Positions 6,100 through 13,160 of a stretch of DNA of 14,778 bases are shown here, in pieces (the stretch's first letter is position 1; every line of letters begins with the position of its first letter). Origin of the DNA: Clostridia bacterium (GTDB taxonomy: Bacteria; Bacillota; Clostridia; Christensenellales; UBA1242); NCBI GenBank assembly GCA_016297915.1, contig JAEDFU010000021.1, forward strand, positions 1 through 14,778. Reading direction: 5' to 3'. The position numbers and the translations under genes are program-made. The notes beneath the pieces were generated by a model. The model ran no database searches and had not been told where the DNA came from. It saw nothing but the letters and a program-made list of their open reading frames with translations.

Positions 6100-6516
6100 A
6101 TGAGAGAAATATATATTCTAAACAAAGGTGACAGTATTGACAAGATAAAATATGAATTAGGAGTTCTTTCAAGTGAATCTAATTTAAAAGTATTTGGATA
6201 CAAATATGCTACTCTAAAAAATGGGAATGATGATGTGACAATTGTCAAAAACTACTTGCCTGTATTTGAGTATAAACTAAGAGAGAATGAGACAATGATT
6301 GATATCTTGTCTAGAGGTTTTAAGTGTGATAGTTTAAATGCCAAACCCAATGACTTGGTTATTTTGTCTAAGCCAAAAAGCATTAGATACGCAGTAAAAC
6401 CGCTTGAAACGCTTAGCGATATATCTCAAAAGTTTGGAGTATCTATGTCAGATATTATGAAATCAAATGATTTAACTTGCGAAAAACTATTTGTTGGACA
6501 AATTTTGTGGATATAG
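6100..6516 (+). CDS. LysM-repeat protein without signal peptide
   Basis: 138 residues. The C-terminal 96-138 is a clear LysM domain: Tyr-Ala-Val start, ETLSDISQKFGVSMSDIMKS, a final VGQILWI. Residues 57-90 (FEYKLRENETMIDIL ... NDLVIL) look like a second, divergent LysM. Residues 4-40 (YILNKGDSIDKIKYELGV) may be a third. LysM domains bind N-acetylglucosamine polymers such as peptidoglycan. There is no signal peptide or membrane helix, so the protein is either cytoplasmic or delivered another way. Spore-coat LysM proteins such as SafA and SpoVID act in the mother-cell cytoplasm without one. AGAGGTG precedes the ATG. Divergent to a SpoVB-like flippase, which hints at a shared envelope or spore role (inference). 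Confidence 0.85.
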   Translation: MREIYILNKGDSIDKIKYELGVLSSESNLKVFGYKYATLKNGNDDVTIVKNYLPVFEYKLRENETMIDILSRGFKCDSLNAKPNDLVILSKPKSIRYAVKPLETLSDISQKFGVSMSDIMKSNDLTCEKLFVGQILWI

Positions 6517-6527
6517 CTTATAGTTTA

Positions 6528-6557
6528 TTGACAGAAACCCTATGTTTGTTGTAAAAT
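6528..6557 (+). promoter_or_regulatory. Promoter of the double-GNAT gene
   Basis: A perfect -35 TTGACA (6528-6533), 18-bp spacer, -10 TAAAAT (6552-6557). The predicted start near 6564 gives a very short leader that begins at the ribosome binding site AAGGA (6564-6568). It allows expression independent of the upstream LysM gene. Confidence 0.65.
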
Positions 6558-6576
6558 AACCTAAAGGAAAAGGGTA

Positions 6577-7770
6577 ATGGTTGAAGTTAAAATTGTAAAA
6601 ACAAAAAGACAAGCAAAGGAGTTTTTTAGATTTGTAGATTATTTGTACGGTGACTGCAAAGAATATTGTCCTAGTTACAAAAAATCCGAATACAGACTCT
6701 TTTCGCACAAAAAAAATCCTAGTCTAAATTCCAATGAGATAATTGGCTTTTTGGCATATCAAGAGGGCAAAGTAGTTGGTCGTATTCTTGGAATTATAAA
6801 TAGGGTCGAAAAAGAAAAATCTAATATTGCTAGATTTTCGCATTTTGATTTTATAAACGATACCGAAGTTTCTTTTTGTTTGCTTTCTAATTTGTGTGAT
6901 TGGGCAAAGGCTCAAGGCGCAGTGGCATTGCTTGGTGATTTGAGTTTTAACGACTTGCAACCAGTTGGCGTTGTGACCAAAAATTGCTCAAAAAGTATTT
7001 CAACCTTTCAACAAAAATATAATTTTGACTATGTGTATCAGCATCTAAAAACTTTTGGGTTTGTTGTTGACAAAAAATTAAACGAATACTATCTTATGCA
7101 CAAAAACGATTTGGAAATCGACGATGTTCAAAACGATATTTACAAAAAACTCTCTGTAAACAAACTCAAGTTTGTAGATGGTTCTACAAAGTACAAAATT
7201 GCTCTATATGGTAGAAAAATATTTGATTTGCTCTACGAAAACACAATATCTGGTTATCCGCTTGTGATTTCGGACAAGGAATACATGTCGTATCTCAAGT
7301 CTATCAAAAAGCTATTTGGCACAACTGACTTAGTTATCCTAATAAACGAAAATGATGAGGTTGTAGGTGCAATGCTCATAACCAAAAATACATCGTTGGG
7401 ATTGCAAACAACTTGTGGGAATGTACTTACATCCCAAAACATGTATAATGTAGGTGGAGAGTTCAAAGACGAACACGACATCACTATGCTTGCTATCAAC
7501 AAATCTTATCAAAAGGAAATTTCCGAATTATTTTCAAATGTTTTGGCAGTCAAAACTTTGACAGAAAATTATTACACAGTTTACTCAAATTTGTGGTTAA
7601 ATACTGATGGGAAAAAAGTTAGTTTCGAAAAGAATTTTGACCTTACTTTGATTCGTAGTCGTGCCATACTCCGAAAGAACCTTGGAAGTTATAATCTACA
7701 AAAAGTAGAAAGAGAAAAATCCACATTTGCTGTTCCAAATAAGACTACAATCACAAAAATCATTAAATAG
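6577..7770 (+). CDS. GNAT-like acyltransferase family protein (YghO-like, two-domain)
   Basis: 397 residues. The N-terminal half matches a family of long GNAT-related proteins. An opening YGDCKEYCPSY (24-34) stands where relatives have a LYxxDPxWVPP-like stretch. It is followed by HKKNPSLNSNEIIGFLAYQE, VVGRILGIINR (66-76, the GNAT beta-4/acetyl-CoA region), a FDF block (90-92), and GDLSFNDLQPVGVVTKNC (120-137), where relatives have a GPxxFSxNDExG-like segment. The second half (about 180-360) has a further GNAT-like pattern, including DLVILINENDEVVGAMLI (251-268). Such proteins are annotated as N-acetyltransferases but their substrates are unknown. AAGGA is eight bases before the ATG. It ends before a strong bidirectional terminator. 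Family confidence is good; activity is unproven. Confidence 0.75.
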   Translation: MVEVKIVKTKRQAKEFFRFVDYLYGDCKEYCPSYKKSEYRLFSHKKNPSLNSNEIIGFLAYQEGKVVGRILGIINRVEKEKSNIARFSHFDFINDTEVSFCLLSNLCDWAKAQGAVALLGDLSFNDLQPVGVVTKNCSKSISTFQQKYNFDYVYQHLKTFGFVVDKKLNEYYLMHKNDLEIDDVQNDIYKKLSVNKLKFVDGSTKYKIALYGRKIFDLLYENTISGYPLVISDKEYMSYLKSIKKLFGTTDLVILINENDEVVGAMLITKNTSLGLQTTCGNVLTSQNMYNVGGEFKDEHDITMLAINKSYQKEISELFSNVLAVKTLTENYYTVYSNLWLNTDGKKVSFEKNFDLTLIRSRAILRKNLGSYNLQKVEREKSTFAVPNKTTITKIIK

Positions 7771-7878
7771 GACTTTTGTTTAAACATATAATTATAATTG
7801 AAAATATATTCCAAAATTATATTTTGTGTTAATTTGACTTTGATTGTGTTTGCCAAGAATATTTAGTAATTATGTAAC

Positions 7879-7909
7879 AAAAAAAATGCCCAGCTTGGGC
7901 ATTTTTTTT
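7879..7909. terminator. Strong bidirectional intrinsic terminator
   Basis: Eight A, then TGCCCA-GCT-TGGGCA, then eight T: a GC-rich 6-bp core inside paired A/T runs, symmetrical on both strands. It lies between the convergent GNAT-like gene and the 1206-residue protein gene and should stop both. The rest of the spacer (7771-7878) is plain AT-rich sequence with no gene. Confidence 0.93.
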
Positions 7910-7929
7910 GTAACCATTAACTAAATAAA

Positions 7930-10900
7930 TTATTTGTTGCTATTGCTATTTTTATCTACTTTGGTTTCTTTTTTTGCAGTGGAAGTTTCTTTTGCCTTAT
8001 CAGTTTTTGTTTCAGTATCTTTAGTTTGTTTACCAGCAGATTTTTTGGTGGTTTTTGGAGTCTTTGTGGTTTCTTTTTTTGCAGTGGAAGTCTCTTTTGC
8101 TGGAGTGGTTGATTTTTTGGCATCCTTTTCGGCTTTTAGTTGAGCACGATATTCAGCCTTGCGTTGCTTAGCTTCAAGTTTGGCACGCTTATATTCATCC
8201 CACATTTCGGCTTCTTCTTTGGCAATTTCCTCAATTTCAGCTTCTATTTTGGCAATTTCATTTTTGATAAATTCCTTGCGTTCCAAATATTTGGAAAGTG
8301 TAGATTTATCTGCTTCCTTGGTGTTTTCAAGTTTAACTTGTTTTAGATTAATTTGTTTTTGCAAACTCATCTCTTGTTTGTCAAGAGAGGATAGTAATTT
8401 TTCAAATTGTTTTTCTTCTCTTGCATCGCTTACAAGTTCTGGATTTGCTTTGAGTTTCTTTTCTCTTTCGGCTTTTGCCTCTTTCTTGCGAATTTCAATA
8501 TCTAGTTTTTGACGCTCAATTGCTTCCTTTTCAGAGATGATTTGAGCTTTTAGTTCTTCTAGTTTTTGTTCAGCAAGTTTATTAAACTCTTCGATTTCGC
8601 TGTCTATTGACTCAAGTTCTGCATTCAACTCGTCAATGATTTGTTGTCTAAGAGCAATTCTCTCTCTTCTGTCGATATCTTTGTCAAGGGTTTTTCTTCT
8701 GTCGTACTTAGTTTTGATTTTTGGTTTTCTATTGAATTTAATCTTACGAGCATAGAATCCTACAACTGCAATAATGATTGCAAGAGCTGTGATAAGACTA
8801 GGCAAAATCAACCAGTTAAATTCATTTGACCAAGTAGAGTCGTCCTTATCAGTTTCTTCGGTCTCAGTGTAGTTAATAAAACAACTTGTATAATTGTCAT
8901 CAGTAGTTTTTAGCTCATTTTGGAATGTGTCCTGATCTATGCTAGTTACTTGGAGATTATCAAATAATACAAGTCCGCTAACCTTTTCGTCTTGTGCTCC
9001 AAGTCCAAGAGTGATTGTGCTGGATAGTGCATCCTCAGAACTTAGATAGATTGTGTAGGTTTTCCAAACGCCATTAGTTTTGATGCCTTTGGCGATAATA
9101 TCCTTGGAGTTATTAAGTGAAATACTTGCTCCAAAGTCGTTGCCATCAGGATTGTTCTCGGCAACTAGATTATCTGTTAGAATATTAACAGAAATTTTGT
9201 AATAAGTCTTAGAAGAGAACGAATAATTTTCTTTGCTTGTGTAGTAGTAATTTACATTGTGTAAACTATTAATCATAAGCACATTTTTGTTGTTAGAAGG
9301 TGTCATAGGGTAGTCATCAAGTTGCTCGCTACTCATTGCAATTATGCCAGAAAGTGTTGGTGTTGCAGAATCTTGACCAGCACCAGTCCAGTTGTTAGGA
9401 GTTTGGATTTGGCTGTAATCATTAAATGTTCTGTTGTCAAAGTTCTCTACACTCAAATCAACTTTTTCGTAAGTGATTTCAGGATAAGTTGTGTAGCTAT
9501 TGAAAATAGCTTCTGTTGATGTCTCTAACCTAATATCGTCAAAGAATACATATCCAGTTGTGTTTTCGAATGTTAAATATAGATTAACATTTTCAGAAGT
9601 GTTGCCAGTCTTGATATAAATCTCAAAGTTATGCCAAGAAGCATCTGTAAAGTAAATATTCTTGTAATCAAATAGTGTTTTTGTAGAATTCTTAAGAGTA
9701 ATCCTTGCACCATTGTTGGTGTTGTAATTATTTTTGTAGTAATCTGTAAATACACTAAAGTTGAGTTTGTAGTAACTATTTGCACTAAGTGAAATGCTAT
9801 CGCTCTCGTATGATTGAGTGTTAGTTTCGCTTGTGCTACCAATCATCAAGACATTGTTATTATCGCCATAAATAGGGTGATTTGCAGGTCTTGTTGGAGT
9901 AATAGCAGTATTTGTGTAGTTAGATTTGTTTGCTTCAAAATGCTCAGCGGTTGCTTTGATTACGCCACTAAAAGTATTGTTATTGGTACTTCCAACTTTT
10001 GTCCAGTTGCTAGGTGCTAGTGGATAAGTTGTTTGTGAATCTTCATTTTTTGTTTTGTTAAAGTTTGCATTTACAATTACAAAACTATCGCTGTCATCGT
10101 TGAAGTTTAGAGCTTTGCAATTTGTAGAAGACGAATTGTTTGAATAAGTTTGATAAGAAACTTTTTCTAGTCTAAAGTCATCAATGAATACATAACCTTT
10201 TGTCTTAGAATCGGTAGTTCCCATCCAAATTTGGAGAGCGACTTGTTTGTCCTCAAGATCGTCACCATAAATATAAAAACTATATTGTGTCCAATCGTTA
10301 CGATATACATTGGAATTCTTGGTGTAAGTAGTTGCAAGTGTAAGTGTAGCATTAAGGTCAGAGTTTTTTGTTTTGTCAACTAACTTAACTGTAGCACCAC
10401 TGCCTGTATTGCAATTGGATTTTGCAAAGAACGAAACTTTGTAATAAGATAATTGCTCAATTGTAAACTCGCTACTTTCAATTGCTTGATACCCCTCGTC
10501 CTTATTGTACATAAATAGGGCATGGTTGTTATCAGCAGAGTTATTTGATCTTGGGACAGAGACATTTACATCGTCGTTACTTAGTTTGTAATTATTAACA
10601 TCGACGATTTGGCACATTTGACTATCTATATCAGTTGTGCTCTTAGCAATATTTTTCCAGCCAAGTGGAGTAGTGGTTTCAAAACTACTATTGGTTACTG
10701 GTTGTTCAAATGTCTTTGAAAAAGAGATTATATTGTGGTTATCGGTGTCAGTATCACTCTTGGTTGCAATAAATTCTTTGTAGTAGTCCTCGCTATATCT
10801 ATAGATAGTTACACTATTAAAGAATACAGCACCTTGAACATTACTTGTTTTGCTACCTAACCAAAGTTCCAAGTTAACTGATGCACTATCAAATGTATCA

Positions 10901-11550
10901 ATATAAAAAGTGTAATCTGTCCAGGATTCAAGTGTATTGATATTTTCAAACTTAACTTGATTTTCTTGATCGTCATCAAGTTCTAGTCCAGTAAGATATA
11001 CCGAAGCGTAAGCATCGGTCTCTTCGTAGTTGTCTGTCTTTTCGGTACGATTGGTGTATAGTCTAACAGCAATAGAATAATAACTATTAGCCTCAAGCGA
11101 GATAGTGTTGCTCTTGTAACCAAATCTTCCAGCACCATTGTGAGAATTAATCATAAGGTTTTTGTAATAAGCATTATCAGATGTAATGTTTTCCAAAATA
11201 TTCTTTGGTCTGGAAGTCTTGAAAGTTGATGGCGAAAATGTTGTATCGTCAGTCAAATCAACAATTCCTTTGAGAATATTATCCTTATTTACTTGGTTGC
11301 CAGTACCAGAAATTTCTGACCAGCCATTAGGTGTTGCAGGTGCAGACCTAGTAGACGAGGTTGTATAAAAGTTGTAGTAACTATTGAGCAGGTCACTCGA
11401 AACATTTACACATTTATAATTAGAACTATCGTCGGCAAATACAGTAGTTTTTGCAACATTTAGTCCAATAAATGCAGATAATATTAGTGCAAAACATAAC
11501 ATTAAACTGCAAAAGATATTTTTAATTTTGTTACTTTTAGTGTTTGACAT
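7930..11550 (-). CDS. Large envelope-spanning protein: four beta-sandwich-like repeats, one membrane helix, cytoplasmic coiled coil
   Basis: 1206 residues. A signal peptide covers 1-39 (basic start, hydrophobic 12-33, likely cleavage after VFA). Four extracellular repeats of about 170-195 residues follow (about 60-252, 285-463, 492-676, 702-867). Each repeat has TPxxW near its start, a segment like LMINS, then SLxANSYYK, a Trp-centred WxxYxxYI strand, and a closing GxVFFDDIRLE strand. This is the pattern of jelly-roll carbohydrate-binding modules. One membrane helix (913-932) is followed by a basic stop (KIKFNRKPKIK). Next comes about 190 residues of heptad-rich coiled coil (952-1145) and a Lys/Thr/Ala tail (1146-1206) with a duplicated KETSTAKKET. 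The repeats are Asn/Ser/Thr-rich and face outside; the coiled coil is cytoplasmic. AAAGGTGA precedes the ATG. Glycan binding is inferred from fold-like patterns only; no catalytic motif is seen. Confidence 0.85.
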   Translation of the reverse strand: MSNTKSNKIKNIFCSLMLCFALILSAFIGLNVAKTTVFADDSSNYKCVNVSSDLLNSYYNFYTTSSTRSAPATPNGWSEISGTGNQVNKDNILKGIVDLTDDTTFSPSTFKTSRPKNILENITSDNAYYKNLMINSHNGAGRFGYKSNTISLEANSYYSIAVRLYTNRTEKTDNYEETDAYASVYLTGLELDDDQENQVKFENINTLESWTDYTFYIDTFDSASVNLELWLGSKTSNVQGAVFFNSVTIYRYSEDYYKEFIATKSDTDTDNHNIISFSKTFEQPVTNSSFETTTPLGWKNIAKSTTDIDSQMCQIVDVNNYKLSNDDVNVSVPRSNNSADNNHALFMYNKDEGYQAIESSEFTIEQLSYYKVSFFAKSNCNTGSGATVKLVDKTKNSDLNATLTLATTYTKNSNVYRNDWTQYSFYIYGDDLEDKQVALQIWMGTTDSKTKGYVFIDDFRLEKVSYQTYSNNSSSTNCKALNFNDDSDSFVIVNANFNKTKNEDSQTTYPLAPSNWTKVGSTNNNTFSGVIKATAEHFEANKSNYTNTAITPTRPANHPIYGDNNNVLMIGSTSETNTQSYESDSISLSANSYYKLNFSVFTDYYKNNYNTNNGARITLKNSTKTLFDYKNIYFTDASWHNFEIYIKTGNTSENVNLYLTFENTTGYVFFDDIRLETSTEAIFNSYTTYPEITYEKVDLSVENFDNRTFNDYSQIQTPNNWTGAGQDSATPTLSGIIAMSSEQLDDYPMTPSNNKNVLMINSLHNVNYYYTSKENYSFSSKTYYKISVNILTDNLVAENNPDGNDFGASISLNNSKDIIAKGIKTNGVWKTYTIYLSSEDALSSTITLGLGAQDEKVSGLVLFDNLQVTSIDQDTFQNELKTTDDNYTSCFINYTETEETDKDDSTWSNEFNWLILPSLITALAIIIAVVGFYARKIKFNRKPKIKTKYDRRKTLDKDIDRRERIALRQQIIDELNAELESIDSEIEEFNKLAEQKLEELKAQIISEKEAIERQKLDIEIRKKEAKAEREKKLKANPELVSDAREEKQFEKLLSSLDKQEMSLQKQINLKQVKLENTKEADKSTLSKYLERKEFIKNEIAKIEAEIEEIAKEEAEMWDEYKRAKLEAKQRKAEYRAQLKAEKDAKKSTTPAKETSTAKKETTKTPKTTKKSAGKQTKDTETKTDKAKETSTAKKETKVDKNSNSNK
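7962..8100 (-). repeat. Direct repeat of 34 bp in the C-terminal tail of the large envelope protein
   Basis: 7962-7995 and 8067-8100 are 34-bp copies with a single base difference. Each encodes the segment KETSTAKKET of the Lys/Thr-rich tail (residues about 1152 and 1187). Copies this close in sequence suggest a recent duplication or slippage, so tail length may vary between strains. Confidence 0.8.
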
Positions 11551-11590
11551 AGATTGTTCACCTTTTGTTTTTAAATTATTACACCTAGTA

Positions 11591-11619
11591 ATTATATACT
11601 ATTTTGAATTTGAGTTCAA
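11591..11619 (-). promoter_or_regulatory. Promoter of the large envelope-protein gene
   Basis: On the minus strand, -35 TTGAAC (11614-11619), 17-bp spacer, perfect -10 TATAAT (11591-11596). The predicted start near 11584 gives a leader of about 34 bases containing AAAGGTGA. The rest of the 272-base divergent spacer up to 11822 is extremely AT-rich with no gene visible. Confidence 0.75.
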
Positions 11620-11822
11620 GTAAATTTGGGTTATATTTAAGTGGTTATTTAACAAATTAATTATATATTAATATATATAAATAAAAATTTTTGTATTAGA
11701 TTGCAAACTCAAAATATTAGACTATTGGAAAATATTACCAATTTTTAGTAGTATGTAGCAAAATTTAAAAATTTATTTATAAATCAGTAATTAAATATAC
11801 AAATTTTGTAAATTATTTATAC

Positions 11823-12266
11823 ATGAAAAAAGTGTCTTTGTCGGCTACGCCCAACCTAGAATATGGCGGAATGGAGTATGGGCTGACTATAAATCCAAAT
11901 GACGAAAGTTCCAAAAATTCAATATTTATCAAACTTCTTACAGGTGCACTTATTGGCTTTGTCAATGGGTTTTGGGGAGGTGGTGGTGGAATGATTTGTG
12001 TGCCACTACTTATGCAAATTATCAAGCTCCCCGAAAAGAAAGCTCATGCAACAACGCTTCTTATCATGTTGCCATTGAGTATAGCAAGCCTTGTTGTGTA
12101 CATGTTAAGTGGAAATCTTGAAATTTTAAATGCACTCAAAATTGGTCTCGGATTTGTAGTGGGAGGTTTGCTTGGTGCTATAATTCTCAAATATATTAGC
12201 AATCTTTGGCTGGGAATAATATTTAGCGTAATTATAATTGCCGGAGGAATAAAACTATTAATATAA
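11823..12266 (+). CDS. TauE/SafE-family exporter, N-terminal half (split gene)
   Basis: 147 residues. After a polar stretch (1-35), four membrane helices follow (about 36-63, 75-94, 104-122, 126-146). The glycine-rich GFVNGFWGGGGGMICVPLL (45-63) is the repeat signature of TauE/SafE (TSUP) anion exporters, which move sulfite, sulfoacetate or related organic anions. Full-length members have two such halves in about 250-290 residues. Here the frame stops at 12266 and the second half continues in another frame. No ribosome binding site is evident before the ATG at 11823, and the polar N-terminus is longer than usual, so the start is uncertain. The substrate cannot be told. Confidence 0.7.
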   Translation: MKKVSLSATPNLEYGGMEYGLTINPNDESSKNSIFIKLLTGALIGFVNGFWGGGGGMICVPLLMQIIKLPEKKAHATTLLIMLPLSIASLVVYMLSGNLEILNALKIGLGFVVGGLLGAIILKYISNLWLGIIFSVIIIAGGIKLLI

Positions 12267-12316
12267 ATTTTGTTTGGTTATTTGTTGCAGGACTTGTTAG
12301 TGGAATTGTAGGAGGA

Positions 12317-12685
12317 ATGGGAATGGGAGGAGGAACTCTGCTTATCCCCATTCTTACAATTTTTTTGTCATTCAAGCAAAAAAATGCTCAAGCTATAAAC
12401 CTTCTTGTTTTTATTCCAATGTCACTTGTTGCATTAATTATTCACATCAAAAATAAATTGGTGGATTTCAAAGTAGGCATCCCAATTATAATTAGCGGAA
12501 TAGTTTTTTCGCTACTCGGCTCGTATTTGGCTAGTATACTTAGCAATGGACTACTCAAAAAAATCTTTGCAGTATTTTTGTTGCTAGTTGGTCTCAATCA
12601 GATAATTCAAACAATTGTTGCTCTAAAAAAGTCAAAAAACAAGCCAAAATTTGATAGTGTAAAATTAAAGATGTATATCAAGTAA
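12317..12685 (+). CDS. TauE/SafE-family exporter, C-terminal half (split gene)
   Basis: 122 residues from the first ATG in this frame. It contains the second TSUP repeat: the motif GLVSGIVGGMGMGGGTLL spans the ATG, so translated homology starts upstream, at about 12254 (reading KTININFVWLFVAGL). No ATG, GTG or TTG exists in this frame between the in-frame stop at 12224-12226 and 12317. Starting at 12317 or 12323 would remove most of the first helix. Adding one A to the AAAA at 12251-12254 joins both halves into one protein of about 290 residues, the family's normal size. The simplest reading is a single-base frameshift (real or a sequencing error). Alternatives are a non-standard start (ATT at 12257, nine bases after GGAGG) or programmed -1 frameshifting. 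Confidence 0.6.
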   Translation: MGMGGGTLLIPILTIFLSFKQKNAQAINLLVFIPMSLVALIIHIKNKLVDFKVGIPIIISGIVFSLLGSYLASILSNGLLKKIFAVFLLLVGLNQIIQTIVALKKSKNKPKFDSVKLKMYIK

Positions 12686-12744
12686 CTTAAAAATATTATG
12701 TATTCTTGTGTAAATTCAAAATTTTCTTTTCCAATTTGATTTGC

Positions 12745-12773
12745 TTGTCTTAAAGTATTTATTGTGATATAAT
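12745..12773 (+). promoter_or_regulatory. Promoter of the ferredoxin gene
   Basis: -35 TTGTCT (12745-12750), 17-bp spacer, perfect -10 TATAAT (12768-12773) preceded by TGA (extended type). The predicted start is near 12780, leaving a structured leader of about 60 bases. Confidence 0.8.
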
Positions 12774-12780
12774 CCTCGTA

Positions 12781-12829
12781 TTATTGGTTTAAGCCCAATA
12801 AAATCTAAACATCTGCCAAGTGATTGGCA
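12781..12829 (+). promoter_or_regulatory. Ferredoxin mRNA leader with two hairpins
   Basis: The first hairpin, TTATTGG (12781-12787) with CCAATAA (12795-12801), starts at the predicted transcript end. The second, TGCCAA-GTGA-TTGGCA (12814-12829), ends just before the AAAGGGGAG ribosome binding site. They could stabilise the 5' end or expose the binding site. The sequence matches no riboswitch I recognise. Confidence 0.45.
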
Positions 12830-12841
12830 AAGGGGAGAAAA

Positions 12842-13006
12842 ATGCAAGTTAACAAAGAAGTTTGTATCGGTTGTGGTACATGTGTTGGTGTTTGTCCAGT
12901 TGAGGCAATTAGCCTAGTTGATGGCAAAGCAGATATCAATCAAGAAACATGTATTCATTGCGGAACTTGTGCTGGTGTTTGTCCAGTTAATGCAATTGAA
13001 GAGTAA
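12842..13006 (+). CDS. Clostridial-type 2[4Fe-4S] ferredoxin
   Basis: 54 residues, the usual size. Two CxxCxxCxxxCP clusters are complete: CIGCGTCVGVCP (8-19) and CIHCGTCAGVCP (37-48). Each supplies four cysteines for one [4Fe-4S] cluster, crossed over between motifs as in clostridial ferredoxins. This is a low-potential electron carrier in the cytoplasm, working with pyruvate:ferredoxin oxidoreductase, hydrogenase or Rnf in anaerobes. The ATG at 12842 is chosen over an in-frame TTG at 12824 because GGGGAG lies ideally before it and the TTG falls inside the leader hairpin. It is a single-gene unit with its own promoter and terminator, suggesting high, constitutive expression. Confidence 0.96.
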   Translation: MQVNKEVCIGCGTCVGVCPVEAISLVDGKADINQETCIHCGTCAGVCPVNAIEE

Positions 13007-13013
13007 TTTATAT

Positions 13014-13051
13014 AGTCGTTTGCAAAATACACAAAGCAAGCGACTTTTTTT
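13014..13051 (+). terminator. Intrinsic terminator of the ferredoxin gene
   Basis: AGTCGTTTGC (13014-13023) pairs with GCAAGCGACT (13036-13045), one G-U pair, around a 12-base loop, and is followed by a run of seven T (13045-13051). Confidence 0.9.
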
Positions 13052-13072
13052 GTCCCAATTGCAAAAAAACTG

Positions 13073-13101
13073 TGTACAATTCAAAAATTATATGTTATAA
13101 T
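13073..13101 (+). promoter_or_regulatory. Promoter of the Ppx/GppA-like gene
   Basis: -35 TGTACA (13073-13078, four of six), 17-bp spacer, perfect -10 TATAAT (13096-13101) preceded by TGT (extended type). The predicted start is near 13108, about 53 bases before the TTG start at 13161. Confidence 0.65.
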
Positions 13102-13160
13102 TTAGACGATGGGAAATTGTGCCCAAAATTAATAGTACTAGAAAAATTAGGAGTTTAGCA

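Noticed and set aside
8159..8512. Open frame of 117 codons on the plus strand
   Set aside because: It is antisense to the coiled-coil region of the large envelope protein. Its Ser/Leu-rich translation is what the reverse of Lys/Glu-rich codons gives.
11640..11822. AT-rich stretch as a possible replication origin or second promoter
   Set aside because: No DnaA-box-like repeats or well-spaced -35/-10 pair were found; it is just very AT-rich spacer.
12248..12254. Classical -1 slippery heptamer joining the TauE halves
   Set aside because: A-ATA-AAA does not fit the X-XXY-YYZ pattern, since the P-site tRNA could not re-pair well. Programmed frameshifting is kept only as a remote option.
12824..12841. 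TTG start adding six residues to the ferredoxin
   Set aside because: The TTG lies in a leader hairpin and the added codons are the ribosome binding site itself; the ATG at 12842 gives the standard 54-residue protein.
13119..13160. GTG start adding 14 residues to the Ppx/GppA-like protein
   Set aside because: It has only a weak GGGA upstream, while TTG 13161 has AGGAG at ideal spacing and matches the family N-terminus.
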